From NCBI RefSeq assembly GCF_030065675.1, contig NZ_JASJDK010000009.1:1-64000 (forward strand): DNA of 64,000 nt, written 5' to 3'. Each line of letters starts with the position of its first letter. The stretch's first letter is position 1. Shown one piece after another: positions 9,192 to 18,576 of this stretch. The notes below the pieces were generated by a model. It was not told the origin of the DNA. It searched no databases and was given only the letters and a program-made list of their open reading frames with translations. A program made the translations under genes and the position numbers. The stretch is from Mastigocoleus sp. MO_188.B34 (lineage in GTDB: Bacteria > Cyanobacteriota > Cyanobacteriia > Cyanobacteriales > Nostocaceae).

Positions 9192-10442
9192 TTAGGTTGG
9201 TGTAATATCTAGACTAGATGACACTCTATTTTTTAATCTGTGATACTCCATAGTTAAAGATAGAGATGTTGTTAAATACATCAACCAATTCCAACTAGGA
9301 ACCAACAATCTAGCCTCAGAAATATTCAAGATAATAATAATTACCAACATTTGCATTGGCCAATAATCTTCCGGTTTTTTGGCTACAAATACAACCCGAT
9401 TGAGTGCCATAATAAAAAACCGAACAAAACCAGTAGCAAAAATTAAGAAACCACCAATTCCTAAATCAAGTATTATCTCTAAAAATCCATTATGAGAATT
9501 ACTCGCCCATTCATGGGTCAATCGAATATTAGAAGCAGATGGACTATTCCAAAAACCAGCATATCCGTAGCCATACCAAGGTCTTTCGAGAATTTTATTT
9601 AATACAGGTTCCCATAAGTCAGTGCGTCCGCTAAAAGTAAGATCCTTACCTGATGCACCAACTATATTTTCTGCATTACCTAGAATCAAAATGGAAGCGC
9701 TAATTAATAATATTAAAACAAAACTAATCGTAATTATTTGTAATTTATAGTTATTATTTTTGCTAAGTTTATATAAAGGTAAAAGAAATATCATTGTTAC
9801 AACAATCATTAAAGAAGTTGTAGATCGTGAAAGAATAATTAGACAAATAGACAATCCAACAATTGCTAATCTTAGCCAGCGATATTGAGATTCGCTGAGA
9901 GCTAAATGCAAAGAAATTCCCGCACACCAAGCCATCATATATCCTAGTTCATTTTTGTGACCAAAAATTCCACTCCACATCCCGGCTAATTCTGGTGTGA
10001 CATGAATCCCTCCAAAACTTGGAATTAAAGGGAATATTATCGATAAAACTGCTGTTATCCCCAATGCAAAAGCGCTGAATCTCATTTGTTCTTGGAGGGT
10101 ATAACGCATTGCTAAATAAATAGCCAGCAAATATATTCGAATTAGACCTCGAACATAAGTTAAACTCGACGCCATATCTGCTGACCACAAAACAGAAAAT
10201 AAAATTACTATTAACAGGAAAAATTGAAATATATTTTTACTACCAACATATGCAAAACCCTTCCAGTAATAGATAATTAAAATCAATAAGATTAAATATG
10301 AAATCATATTTAATAATTGATCTACAAATGCACCTCCAAGAGGAGATGGTGAAATTTCTATTGCAGGTTTGATCGCGAGAGCACCAACAGAAATTAGTAT
10401 TAGTAGGAGTGTGGCTGGTTTTTCTAGTTGCTGAAATTTCAC
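9192..10442 (-). CDS. Wzy/O-antigen ligase-like membrane protein
   Basis: A 416-residue polytopic membrane protein with about ten to twelve hydrophobic helices. The large periplasmic loop follows the O-antigen ligase/Wzy_C pattern: SGRTDLWEPVLNKILERPWYGYGYAGFWN and then ASNSHNGFLEIILDLGIGGF, where the conserved Arg, Gly and His of the family are visible. In a Wzx/Wzy pathway this protein joins lipid-linked repeat units outside the plasma membrane. The start is a GTG at 10442. Position between glycosyltransferase and flippase genes supports a polymerase rather than a lipid A ligase, but sequence alone does not separate the two. Confidence 0.88.
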   Translation of the reverse strand: MKFQQLEKPATLLLILISVGALAIKPAIEISPSPLGGAFVDQLLNMISYLILLILIIYYWKGFAYVGSKNIFQFFLLIVILFSVLWSADMASSLTYVRGLIRIYLLAIYLAMRYTLQEQMRFSAFALGITAVLSIIFPLIPSFGGIHVTPELAGMWSGIFGHKNELGYMMAWCAGISLHLALSESQYRWLRLAIVGLSICLIILSRSTTSLMIVVTMIFLLPLYKLSKNNNYKLQIITISFVLILLISASILILGNAENIVGASGKDLTFSGRTDLWEPVLNKILERPWYGYGYAGFWNSPSASNIRLTHEWASNSHNGFLEIILDLGIGGFLIFATGFVRFFIMALNRVVFVAKKPEDYWPMQMLVIIIILNISEARLLVPSWNWLMYLTTSLSLTMEYHRLKNRVSSSLDITPT

Positions 10443-10480
10443 TTATTCACCTATCATCAATTAACTTGGATAAATGATTC

Positions 10481-11422
10481 TCAACAGTTAATTATTTTTT
10501 TATCCTGAAGTATTTTCTTCAACTTTTGTTTGAACATATCTAATCTAGTCACACCATATACTGTCTTTTGGATAAACTTATCAGCGGGTAAATTCCGGAT
10601 AATAAAAGGTGGATGTCTTAAAGGAAATTCTATTGCTTCTGTGGGAAGATTAATAAATGAAACTTCCTGGTTAAAATTAAAATTAGTTGCATCTGTACCA
10701 AGACCAACATTTTGAACTAAATTTACATTGGGAATAATATTTAATCCACCTTGCATCCAACAAGCAAATGTCCATTGATAATCCCAAGTTATACCCGTAG
10801 GATTTTCATAAATTGAATCAAAAATACTTTCCCAATAGCTAACTGCTTGGGAATCGTTTAAAATACTATCTAAAACATTAGATTTTTTGACTTCTTGCCA
10901 TAATTTAATATGTAGGTCGTAATTATTCCAAGCACGTCTCCAACTAGCCCATCCCCAACAATGACTGTAGGATGAAAAGTAATAACTATAATCGGTGCGT
11001 TTGTGTCCTAGTTGAGCATTTTGAGCCGCGATAGAAGTAATTCTAGAGTCATATCGATATTTTTCTAGTAATTCTTCACAAAACTGGAAAAATGTAATGT
11101 GAGGAATACAATCATCTTCTAAAATGATTGTTTCTTCTACATTATTGAATACCCAATCTAAACCACTGGAAACTCTGCGAGCGCAACCTAAATTAACTTC
11201 AGAGTAGTTCTTTACTACCTCACAATCCCAATCTACTTGGTCAATAATTGCTCTGGTCGCAGCACATTTTTCTGCTTCTCCTTCGCGATCGCTACGTGGA
11301 CCATCAGCAATTACAAATAGTTTTTTAGGTTGAATTTGACGAATTCTTTCAAAAACTTTAGCGGTGGTATGGGGACGCTTAAAAATAATAAAGGTAAGTG
11401 GTGTTTCTAATTGTTTAGCCAT
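10481..11422 (-). CDS. Glycosyltransferase, GT2-like nucleotide-diphospho-sugar transferase
   Basis: A 313-residue protein with a GT-A type N terminus (LTFIIFKRPHTTAKVFERI, then LFVIADGPRSDREGEAEKC) and a conserved metal-binding segment TIILEDDCIPHITFFQF. The SHCWGWASWRRAWNNYD signature is typical of a family of bacterial sugar transferases related to GT2. The ATG at 11422 is used. It is co-oriented with the polymerase gene (38 nt gap) and the flippase gene, so it probably adds one sugar of the exopolysaccharide repeat unit. Confidence 0.85.
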   Translation of the reverse strand: MAKQLETPLTFIIFKRPHTTAKVFERIRQIQPKKLFVIADGPRSDREGEAEKCAATRAIIDQVDWDCEVVKNYSEVNLGCARRVSSGLDWVFNNVEETIILEDDCIPHITFFQFCEELLEKYRYDSRITSIAAQNAQLGHKRTDYSYYFSSYSHCWGWASWRRAWNNYDLHIKLWQEVKKSNVLDSILNDSQAVSYWESIFDSIYENPTGITWDYQWTFACWMQGGLNIIPNVNLVQNVGLGTDATNFNFNQEVSFINLPTEAIEFPLRHPPFIIRNLPADKFIQKTVYGVTRLDMFKQKLKKILQDKKIINC

Positions 11423-11536
11423 AATTATTTTTCTCTATTTTGCGAAATATATTTCTCTTATATAATGTCGGTTAGTTTGAGTTTTCTTGATTTTAATCTT
11501 ATTGGTTATTATGTATCCATAAACTTAAGCACAAAT

Positions 11537-11580
11537 ATAAATATAAAGATAAATGTAAAGATAAATGTAAATATAAATAA
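11537..11580. repeat. 12-bp tandem repeat, about 3.7 copies
   Basis: Units ATAAATATAAAG, ATAAATGTAAAG, ATAAATGTAAAT and a partial fourth copy. They occupy the 210-nt spacer between the flippase gene and the downstream glycosyltransferase gene. The period is a multiple of three, but no credible reading frame uses it. Confidence 0.9.
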
Positions 11581-11632
11581 TATTGTTCAAAGCCTAAAAT
11601 ATAAGAGATTATTATCAATTTTCATTTGATAA

Positions 11633-12958
11633 TTAATTAGGCGAAAAAGGTAAAAAAGACTGAATTTGAATTTTGAATAATTTGTGCGTTCTTCGATCCA
11701 CTGCATTACTGAAGAAAGCAGCTACAGCTTGAGATGCAATAGTCGCGATCGCCGCTCCGACTCCCCCATATCCAGGAATTAGTAAAAAATTCAGGATGAC
11801 ATTAAGAATTGCTCCAAATAAGGTTTTACCAAGGGAAACATGGTTTAATTTTTCTGCAACAAACCAAGGTGATGTTGCAACACCCATAAATACAAATAGA
11901 GAAGCCCAAATGTGAACTGCTAATATTGGTCCAGCATTTATATATCCACTCCCAAACATAATCCCAACGACATATTTAGAGAGAAATGTCATGGGAATAG
12001 AAATTATTAGAGAGATATATGTCAATAAGCGTAATAATTGTCCAATCCGCTTATAGTAATGATATTCAGATTTCTCTTTCGCTGCATATATACTAGGAGC
12101 CACAGAGGATACTATTGTGGTGGGAATAAAATACCACAGTTCAGAAATACGCACAGCAGCAGAATAAATCCCAACTTCAGCATCACCCTTCATTTGACCC
12201 AACATAATCTGGTCAATTTTCATAAAGATCAGAATCGCAAACCCGGAAAATATCAGAGGAAAACTCTCTCGGAGCAAACTTTTTGCTGTGGATAAATTCC
12301 ACCTCCAATTCCATAATCTGGAGAATCCTCTGATGTGATAGATAAACATTAAAGCGATCGCACCGATAACAATCTCTCCGAGGGTTACCCAAGCAAACGC
12401 TATTAATGATGCTTTGCTTAAAATGAGTATCACCTTGATCAAAATACTCAGTAGATAAGCAATATTTTTCGCAATTACACTATATTTTGATTGAACTTGT
12501 GATTGAAACCATAAGTCAATCGTATCAGCAGATCGGAAAATTCCAGTTATGGCTAATATTGTCACTAGCCATATTGTCAGTATTTTATTGCTTTCCAGGA
12601 AGAAGATAGTCCCCACCACTAATAAAACAGAAACAATTCCACCGATTAGCTTTAAACCAAAAGTGGTTCCTAAAATTTCTTCCTTATTGGATGATTCTCG
12701 CACCAGATGACGTATGACAACATCATCCAAACCCAAGGTGAAAATTGGTGTGAATAAACTAACAAAAGCTAACCCATAATTTAAAAGACCATATTGTTTG
12801 GTTCCTAAATAACGCGCTACCCACACTCCAACAAACAAACCCGCACCCATGCGCAGTATGCGATCGGCAAATAACCATCCTGTATTACTGAGAATTGCGC
12901 GGAATTTAGAATGGGATTTAAGTTGGGATAGATTGGGAACTTTCACTATTCTAAGCAT
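11633..12958 (-). CDS. Oligosaccharide flippase, Wzx-type (MOP superfamily)
   Basis: A 441-residue protein with about 12-14 membrane helices and the polysaccharide-biosynthesis flippase pattern. The N-terminal region NTGWLFADRILRMGAGLFVGVWVARYLGTKQYGLLNYG is diagnostic, and FMKIDQIMLGQMKGDAEVGIYSAA corresponds to the conserved helix 7 segment of Wzx proteins. It is predicted to turn lipid-linked repeat units across the plasma membrane. It lies 45 nt after the GT2 gene and belongs to the same minus-strand operon. The substrate is unknown. Confidence 0.94.
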   Translation of the reverse strand: MLRIVKVPNLSQLKSHSKFRAILSNTGWLFADRILRMGAGLFVGVWVARYLGTKQYGLLNYGLAFVSLFTPIFTLGLDDVVIRHLVRESSNKEEILGTTFGLKLIGGIVSVLLVVGTIFFLESNKILTIWLVTILAITGIFRSADTIDLWFQSQVQSKYSVIAKNIAYLLSILIKVILILSKASLIAFAWVTLGEIVIGAIALMFIYHIRGFSRLWNWRWNLSTAKSLLRESFPLIFSGFAILIFMKIDQIMLGQMKGDAEVGIYSAAVRISELWYFIPTTIVSSVAPSIYAAKEKSEYHYYKRIGQLLRLLTYISLIISIPMTFLSKYVVGIMFGSGYINAGPILAVHIWASLFVFMGVATSPWFVAEKLNHVSLGKTLFGAILNVILNFLLIPGYGGVGAAIATIASQAVAAFFSNAVDRRTHKLFKIQIQSFLPFSPN

Positions 12959-13003
12959 TAATAAATTAAGGTGATTGCTGATTTTTATATTATTTTGTGA
13001 GAA

Positions 13004-13948
13004 TTATTTTAAATATTGAGACTTTAATTTTCCAGTTTTTAATACCTCAAAAAAATATATAAATAATAAAATAATGCCTTTAATTTTCCAATAAATATTT
13101 TTTTCTAATAAAAATATGATTTTCAAATATAAACTAAAGTCTTTAACTTTAGGATAAGGTATTGTTTTCAATTCATTGAGGCACGAATACGCTAAAAATA
13201 GTGGTAATGTTAAACTATTTTTGTGCATTAAATAGTTAAAAATTGCCGAGCGTTTTAATAATCTTTTATATTCAAAACTAATATTTATACCTGAAGATTT
13301 ATTATGAAAATTATTACTCTTATGGATCCTATACATTACCAGTGGTTCAGATGTATAAAACTTCTTAGCCCCTACCACAGAAGCACCCCACACAAGACAA
13401 TCATCAGCCCTAACGCGCCAGTCATCTGTATATGGAATAGGTAAAATTTTATTGGCGATTTCTCTACGCATTGATAATGTTGAAGTAATCGAACCGATCC
13501 ATTCTCCCGAACATAGAGTTTTAAGTACTGAATAACCTAAATCTCGATCCAATTCATCCTCTAAAAATATCCCTTCTTCCACTCCAAATTTCTGATAAGC
13601 ACAAAATAGAAAATCACACTCCCCATTGCGTTGATAAAAATTTAAAGCATGTTCTAAATATTTAGGGTAATATATATCATCTGCATCAAGAAAAAATATT
13701 AAATCTCCAGTAGCAGAAATAAAACCTTCATTAAATGAAGATAATTGTCCCTGGTTTTTATCTTTTAAAATATATTTAATATTATCTTCTTGAGCAAATT
13801 TAGTAATTACTTCTGCAGAATTATCTGTAGATGCATCATCAACAATAATAATTTCGTCAAATTTAATGGTTTGGTTTAAAGCACTATTAATAGCCTCTGG
13901 CAGAAAATATGCATAATTATAGTTATTAATTAAACAAGTTGTTTTCAT
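13004..13948 (-). CDS. Glycosyltransferase family 2 protein
   Basis: A 314-residue GT2 enzyme. The N terminus shows TTCLINNYNYAYFLPEAINSAL, the nucleotide-binding EIIIVDDASTDNSAEVI motif and the metal-binding LIFFLDADDIYYPKYLE. The C-terminal part contains hydrophobic stretches (about residues 280-305) that may attach it to the membrane. Its start overlaps the 3' end of the Wzc-like gene by 23 nt, which suggests translational coupling. It is the second gene of the EPS operon. Confidence 0.93.
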   Translation of the reverse strand: MKTTCLINNYNYAYFLPEAINSALNQTIKFDEIIIVDDASTDNSAEVITKFAQEDNIKYILKDKNQGQLSSFNEGFISATGDLIFFLDADDIYYPKYLEHALNFYQRNGECDFLFCAYQKFGVEEGIFLEDELDRDLGYSVLKTLCSGEWIGSITSTLSMRREIANKILPIPYTDDWRVRADDCLVWGASVVGAKKFYTSEPLVMYRIHKSNNFHNKSSGINISFEYKRLLKRSAIFNYLMHKNSLTLPLFLAYSCLNELKTIPYPKVKDFSLYLKIIFLLEKNIYWKIKGIILLFIYFFEVLKTGKLKSQYLK

Positions 13949-16193
13949 CTTTTTTTTGTTGTGAATTAATATCTTCGTTTTTGTGAATAACTTTGAATAT
14001 AGTTTGTTTTATTACTGAGGCTTCATTTAATGTTGTAGCTGAATCAATAGCTTCTTTGGTGTAATACAAATTGCTATTTGGTTCGTTCTTCAAATTAACC
14101 CCGTTGATAACTATCCCTAAAACTTTTTGGTTAGACTGAGTTAAATAGTCCTTAGCTGCTTTTGCACTATCTAAATCAACCACACCAGGACGTACAACTA
14201 GCAAGATACCATCTGTTAAATCGCTCAATATTGCTGCATCTGCAGTTCCTACCACTGCTGGAGTATCAAAAATAACGAAATCATATTTTTGAGTAAAATT
14301 GCTCAATAACGTCGCCATTCTTTCAGAATCAAGTAATGCAATAGGATTAGGAGGTAAGACTCCAGAAGAAAGCACATCTAAGTTGGGTATTACCTCTGTG
14401 ACTGCAGCATTAAGATCGACGCGATCGACGATAACGTTACTTAGACCAATCGCATTAGTCAATCCCCAGGTATGATGCTGAATCGGATGACGCATATCTG
14501 CATCTACGAGTAGTACGCGGCGTCCCAAACTAGATATTGTTACTGCTAAATTTGCTGCAACTTCCGATTTTCCTTCTTTGCTCACAGAACTTGTAACGAC
14601 AATACTTTTTAGTTGACTGTCAGAACACAAAAACTTTAAGTTCGCTTGCAATATTTGATAAGCATTTCCAACGGGAAATTGGGGAATATCTTTACCAATA
14701 ATTCGGGGTACAGACCTATTAACTCCAGCGATCAAAGAGTTATGTTTATGATTTTTACCCGATGCAGGAATAACTCCAAGGAGAGTATATTTAAATACTT
14801 CTTTTGCTTCTTTAACAGTCTTAACCGAGCGATCTATAAGATCCAAACCAAATGCAGCAATTAGACCTAGGAATATACCCGCAGTAGTTCCACCAATAAT
14901 AAATAGGACTTTTCTTGGTCCTTGGGGTGCATCGGGTATTAAAGCACGGGAAATTATCCTTGCGTTGGGAATTTTTTGATTTTCTGCAACTTTAATTTCT
15001 TGCTCTTTGGTTAGGAGGGTTTCGTATGTTGATTGTGCTGCTTTTAGTTCTCTTTCTAGTTGACGCTGCTTTTGCTCCAACTGTGGTAAGTAATTAGCTC
15101 TTCGCTTATAGCTATATAATTTATTCCTGAGTTTAATAATTTGTTGCTCGAAACCAACACGTTCCGCTTCCACGCGGGTAATTTCAGCAATTAAACCCTG
15201 TCGTATTTCTCCAATTTGTAAATCTCCTGCTTGAAATTGTCCGTCAGTACCCGCAACTTCAGCGGTTCTTTGTTGGAGAAGATTGTTGAGAGCTTCTAAT
15301 CTTTTTTCCTGTGCTACAACACTGGGATGTCCTGCTTTAAAACGAGTTTGCTCTAGTGCTAACTGACTCTCTGCTTCTTGAATTTGAGCAAGTATTTTTT
15401 GTACTCCTGCTGTCTGACTCAAATCTGCAGATATAACTGCTTGTTGTGGTTCAACTTTTGCTCGATCACTTAAAATAGCCAAACGTGCGGTAACATGAGC
15501 TAGTTGAGCTTGAACTTGAGATATTCGTTCTTCTAACTTAGTAATTGTTTCTACTGCTGCTTGAGCTTGTTCCCGTATAGCAATAATTCGATTTGTTTCT
15601 TTAAAACGTCTTAGATTTAGTTCTGCTTTTTTAACCGATGATTCTGCTTTCGGTAGTTGTTCGGAAAGAAATTCACCTGCTGTTTTGGCTTCAGCTTGAT
15701 TTGCTGCAATGTTTTGTTTGATATATTTATCAATAACTGTATTGACTACTTTGGCTGCTTTTTCAGGATCTGGATTGCTATAGGAAATTAATAAAATGTC
15801 ACTACCTTTAATTCCTTCTACATTCAATCCTGCAGCTAAAGCATGAATTGGTACAAGTTTTCCTTCCTTATCCCTGAAATCGAGCGCACGAATAGCTTCT
15901 TGAAGTACGGGATTTGATGTTACTATCCTAGCTTGGGTATCCAAAGGATTATGGTTTTGAGTTAAAACTTCCAAGCGTCCTAACTCTTCTGATAATCCTG
16001 TCAAGGAAGAGGTTCGATTACTTTTAATCATTACGCTTCCCTCCGCTCTATAGCTAGGTTTGAGGGAGAACGCATACAATGAAGCTCCAGTTACCGTCAG
16101 CGCGATAGCGCCCAAAGCAGGTAACCAACGACGTTTGATAACTTGTAAATATTTTTGAATATCTATTTCTTCAATATTACTTATAGTTTCCAT
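13926..16193 (-). CDS. Wzc-like polysaccharide chain-length regulator and tyrosine autokinase
   Basis: A 755-residue protein started at the ATG at 16193; an in-frame start at 16256 would add 21 residues before the conserved METISNIEEIDIQKYLQVIKR. Domains in order: Wzz-type membrane domain with a first helix near 25-45, a long coiled-coil periplasmic region (about 160-410), a second helix near 425-450, and a cytoplasmic BY-kinase. The kinase has Walker A SSVSKEGKSEVA near 535, Walker A' VLLVDADMRHP near 560 and Walker B FVIFDTPAV near 637. The usual C-terminal tyrosine cluster is sparse; only NLYYTKEA is obvious. It likely controls polymer length and export. It is the first gene of the EPS operon. 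Confidence 0.93.
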   Translation of the reverse strand: METISNIEEIDIQKYLQVIKRRWLPALGAIALTVTGASLYAFSLKPSYRAEGSVMIKSNRTSSLTGLSEELGRLEVLTQNHNPLDTQARIVTSNPVLQEAIRALDFRDKEGKLVPIHALAAGLNVEGIKGSDILLISYSNPDPEKAAKVVNTVIDKYIKQNIAANQAEAKTAGEFLSEQLPKAESSVKKAELNLRRFKETNRIIAIREQAQAAVETITKLEERISQVQAQLAHVTARLAILSDRAKVEPQQAVISADLSQTAGVQKILAQIQEAESQLALEQTRFKAGHPSVVAQEKRLEALNNLLQQRTAEVAGTDGQFQAGDLQIGEIRQGLIAEITRVEAERVGFEQQIIKLRNKLYSYKRRANYLPQLEQKQRQLERELKAAQSTYETLLTKEQEIKVAENQKIPNARIISRALIPDAPQGPRKVLFIIGGTTAGIFLGLIAAFGLDLIDRSVKTVKEAKEVFKYTLLGVIPASGKNHKHNSLIAGVNRSVPRIIGKDIPQFPVGNAYQILQANLKFLCSDSQLKSIVVTSSVSKEGKSEVAANLAVTISSLGRRVLLVDADMRHPIQHHTWGLTNAIGLSNVIVDRVDLNAAVTEVIPNLDVLSSGVLPPNPIALLDSERMATLLSNFTQKYDFVIFDTPAVVGTADAAILSDLTDGILLVVRPGVVDLDSAKAAKDYLTQSNQKVLGIVINGVNLKNEPNSNLYYTKEAIDSATTLNEASVIKQTIFKVIHKNEDINSQQKKDENNLFN

Positions 16194-17118
16194 ATTCGTA
16201 GTTATAAGAATATATAACGTTGAGAATTTATATAATTGACAGCATAGATTCAGCAAATTTAGATAGACAACACGATTAAAACATGTCTATTTAAATTAGA
16301 ATCTATGATTAAGAGACTATAAATAGTTCAGATAAGATTAGAATTTAGTAAAGCAAATGTACTAAAAGTAATCTATCTGAATCTAAAATAATTAATTTAA
16401 AAGCTTTAATACATTAGTTTAGATGCTCAAATTAACTGACGAATATTTAAATTAAAGTTCCCGGAATTGGATGTAAATATTGAAGATATAGATGCTGTGA
16501 TTAATTAATATTAAACAATTCCGAGCTTAACAGATTAATGTATGAATTAAATATACATAAAACTGTAATTAAATCGCTAGAGATTTTTGGCTCAGAATTT
16601 AAAAAACAAGCCATCACCAGAAAAAAAGTAAGTATTATTGGCTAATTAATAAATCAAATATAAGCAATTGATACATAATCTCCTAATTAATTTACAGCTT
16701 ATAAGCCAGATTATAAGCTTAATTCATACTTCATGTGATTAGTAAAATAAAATATAGTGTCAAGTAAACAGGGCAACAAATTATATGATTTTTCTAGAAA
16801 ATAAAATTATGGATATACCAATAAATGTAATTCTAGAAAGAAATTTAGGTATCAAATAACTAAAATCAAAATACTTCTGAATGACACCTCAATTACTTAG
16901 TTCCTAAAATTAGGATGATAGGGAACAGCATATAACAGTCAAAAGTGTAAATCAACTTAAACAAGACACTTTACACGAAATTCATTTATGTTTACAACTA
17001 GCTTTATGTTGTCACAAATAATACAATCATATGATGACAAAATATTTTCTAAACTTCTTAATAAACTTCAGACTGTTGAGATAATTTTCCCTATATTCTT
17101 AATTTATTTAACCTATAA
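16194..17118. other. AT-rich spacer upstream of the EPS operon
   Basis: About 0.9 kb of very AT-rich sequence between the Wzc-like gene start and a methyltransferase remnant. No convincing reading frame, RNA gene or repeat was seen. It must contain the promoter of the minus-strand EPS operon, but no box can be assigned with confidence. Confidence 0.5.
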
Positions 17119-17343
17119 AAATTTGTCGAGCACGGACTAAGTAACGAACGTGAAATTCAAGTATGGCAAAATCGATTAAATTCATTACAAAAAGTTATTG
17201 CTGATGGTTGTCATCTTAATCGTAATATTCGACAAATTATTGAACAACAATTTAAAGAGGTAAGTTTAGAGGAATTTTACGCTGATAATACGCCTAAGCT
17301 TTTAGGTTATTTGTACAAAGGAATTGCGACTAAAACAAGTTGA
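17119..17343 (+). pseudogene. C-terminal remnant of a SAM-dependent methyltransferase
   Basis: The plus frame reads KFVEHGLSNEREIQVWQN, then a segment ending in LQKVIADGCHLNRNIRQII and finally TPKLLGYLYKGIATKTS before a TGA at 17341. The FVEHGLS, DGCHLNRN and GYLYKGIA elements are the C-terminal hallmarks of a UbiE-like class I methyltransferase family common in cyanobacteria, which I know as a family of about 200 residues. An in-frame TAA stands immediately upstream (17116-17118), there is no start codon, and the SAM-binding N-terminal two thirds is absent. This is a 5'-truncated gene with a still-readable end, so the loss may be recent. Confidence 0.75.
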
Positions 17344-17450
17344 AATAGTATCTAGTAATGCTTTGCAGAAGTCAAAAGTTAAAATTTAAAAATTAAATGA
17401 ATAGCTGCGCTTACATTTTAATTAATTAGTGTGAAATTATAATTAGTCAG

Positions 17451-17900
17451 ATGCGGAATAAGAGTTCAAATAAAGTTAAGGGTAAAAATACCAAAAAACG
17501 ACATAGGTTTTTCCTCAACCCTTACTCAGATTGTGGATTCACCAAATGTCCTAAATGTGAGACAAAAACTAAAGTTCGTAAATTCCCCTTGGTTATTCAC
17601 GTCGAACCACAACAGCTATTTTTGTTAAATAAAAAGTGTAAGTATTGTCCGAGTTGCGATCTAATAATTGTCAAAAAGCAAGAACTTGAATCATTAATGA
17701 CCACTGGAATGATTCAATCGAATCCTGAAGTAATCGGTAATGACTATTTAGTAATGGGAACAGTTGATAGAAAAGATTGGATAGAAGGTACTAAAAATTC
17801 ACTTCCTCCTTCAGAGATAATAAAGTGTATGTATCTTTTCAGAGATATATGGGATTTTGAAGTGATTCCAGCGGGGTGGTATCCTGCTGAAGATAAATAA
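17451..17900 (+). CDS. Hypothetical zinc-ribbon-like protein
   Basis: A 149-residue protein with a basic N-terminal tail (MRNKSSNKVKGKNTKKRHR) and two cysteine pairs: FTKCPKCETKTKV and KKCKYCPSCDLII. The spacing suggests a single zinc ribbon formed by CPKC with CKYCPSC. The rest (GNDYLVMGTVDRKDWIEG, IWDFEVIPAGWYP) looks conserved but I cannot place it in a named family. It starts at the ATG at 17451, about 110 nt after the methyltransferase remnant. Nucleic-acid binding is possible from the zinc ribbon, but this is inference only. Confidence 0.65.
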   Translation: MRNKSSNKVKGKNTKKRHRFFLNPYSDCGFTKCPKCETKTKVRKFPLVIHVEPQQLFLLNKKCKYCPSCDLIIVKKQELESLMTTGMIQSNPEVIGNDYLVMGTVDRKDWIEGTKNSLPPSEIIKCMYLFRDIWDFEVIPAGWYPAEDK

Positions 17901-18576
17901 CGTCTAACGACAAATCATTGACGAAACCTTGCAAACAATAAATCAACTTCTTTTATCCGTAGCGCGATCGCCATGAGAATAAAAACAATGGAGATACAGC
18001 AGGTGTGTTAATTGCGTGTAAAATCCCAGCTATAGATTGTGCAACCCCCCCAGGAGTTAATTGATTTAATCTCTATCTTCAGGAATAAAGTGATTGCTGA
18101 TATAAATACTATTATTAGCGATACAGAGTGAATAAGTTGATATTATGAAAGATGGTAAATTTAACAATTGGTTGGGAGAATAGTTATTTTAAAATAAAAA
18201 TCATTTAAAATAAAAATCATTTAAGAGGATGTTTAAAAAGTAATATTCTTTACTAATATATTTTGGAAATTCCTAAATATAACTTGGAAAGGGGTACTTA
18301 TACTGCCTTTTGAAGGGGTGTCTGGGGAACTCAATCATAGCTAATTGTAATAAATAATACTTTACGGATGTCCTCTAAGGAAATGTTTGAAAAATAGTTT
18401 GAAAAATCAAAAAGCTACAGTAAATTTCACGGAAAAGTAAATATCATTCCCATATTCGGGAAACTCCAAATTAGATACCTTATCAGGCAATACATTTAAA
18501 TAATAAAAGTGAGTGCCTGTCCTTGTATAAATATGAATAAAGTCAATCAAAGGCCAAAAAAACAAGTGCTATTTCT
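17901..18576. other. Spacer with no assigned gene
   Basis: About 0.68 kb of AT-rich sequence. A short open stretch at about 17980-18060 (reading AGVLIACKIPAIDCATPPGVN) looks protein-like but has no start, no recognised homologue and stops after some 28 codons. An imperfect direct repeat of ATTTAAAATAAAAATC lies near 18187-18220. Nothing else was assigned. Confidence 0.4.

Noticed and set aside
11411-11629. Plus-strand frame of 72 codons
   Set aside because: Half of it is the 12-bp AT-rich repeat (NINIKINVKINVN), antisense to the operon.
17980-18065. Protein-like stretch AGVLIACKIPAIDCATPPGVN
   Set aside because: Too short, without start codon or recognisable family; could be a gene remnant but cannot be supported.
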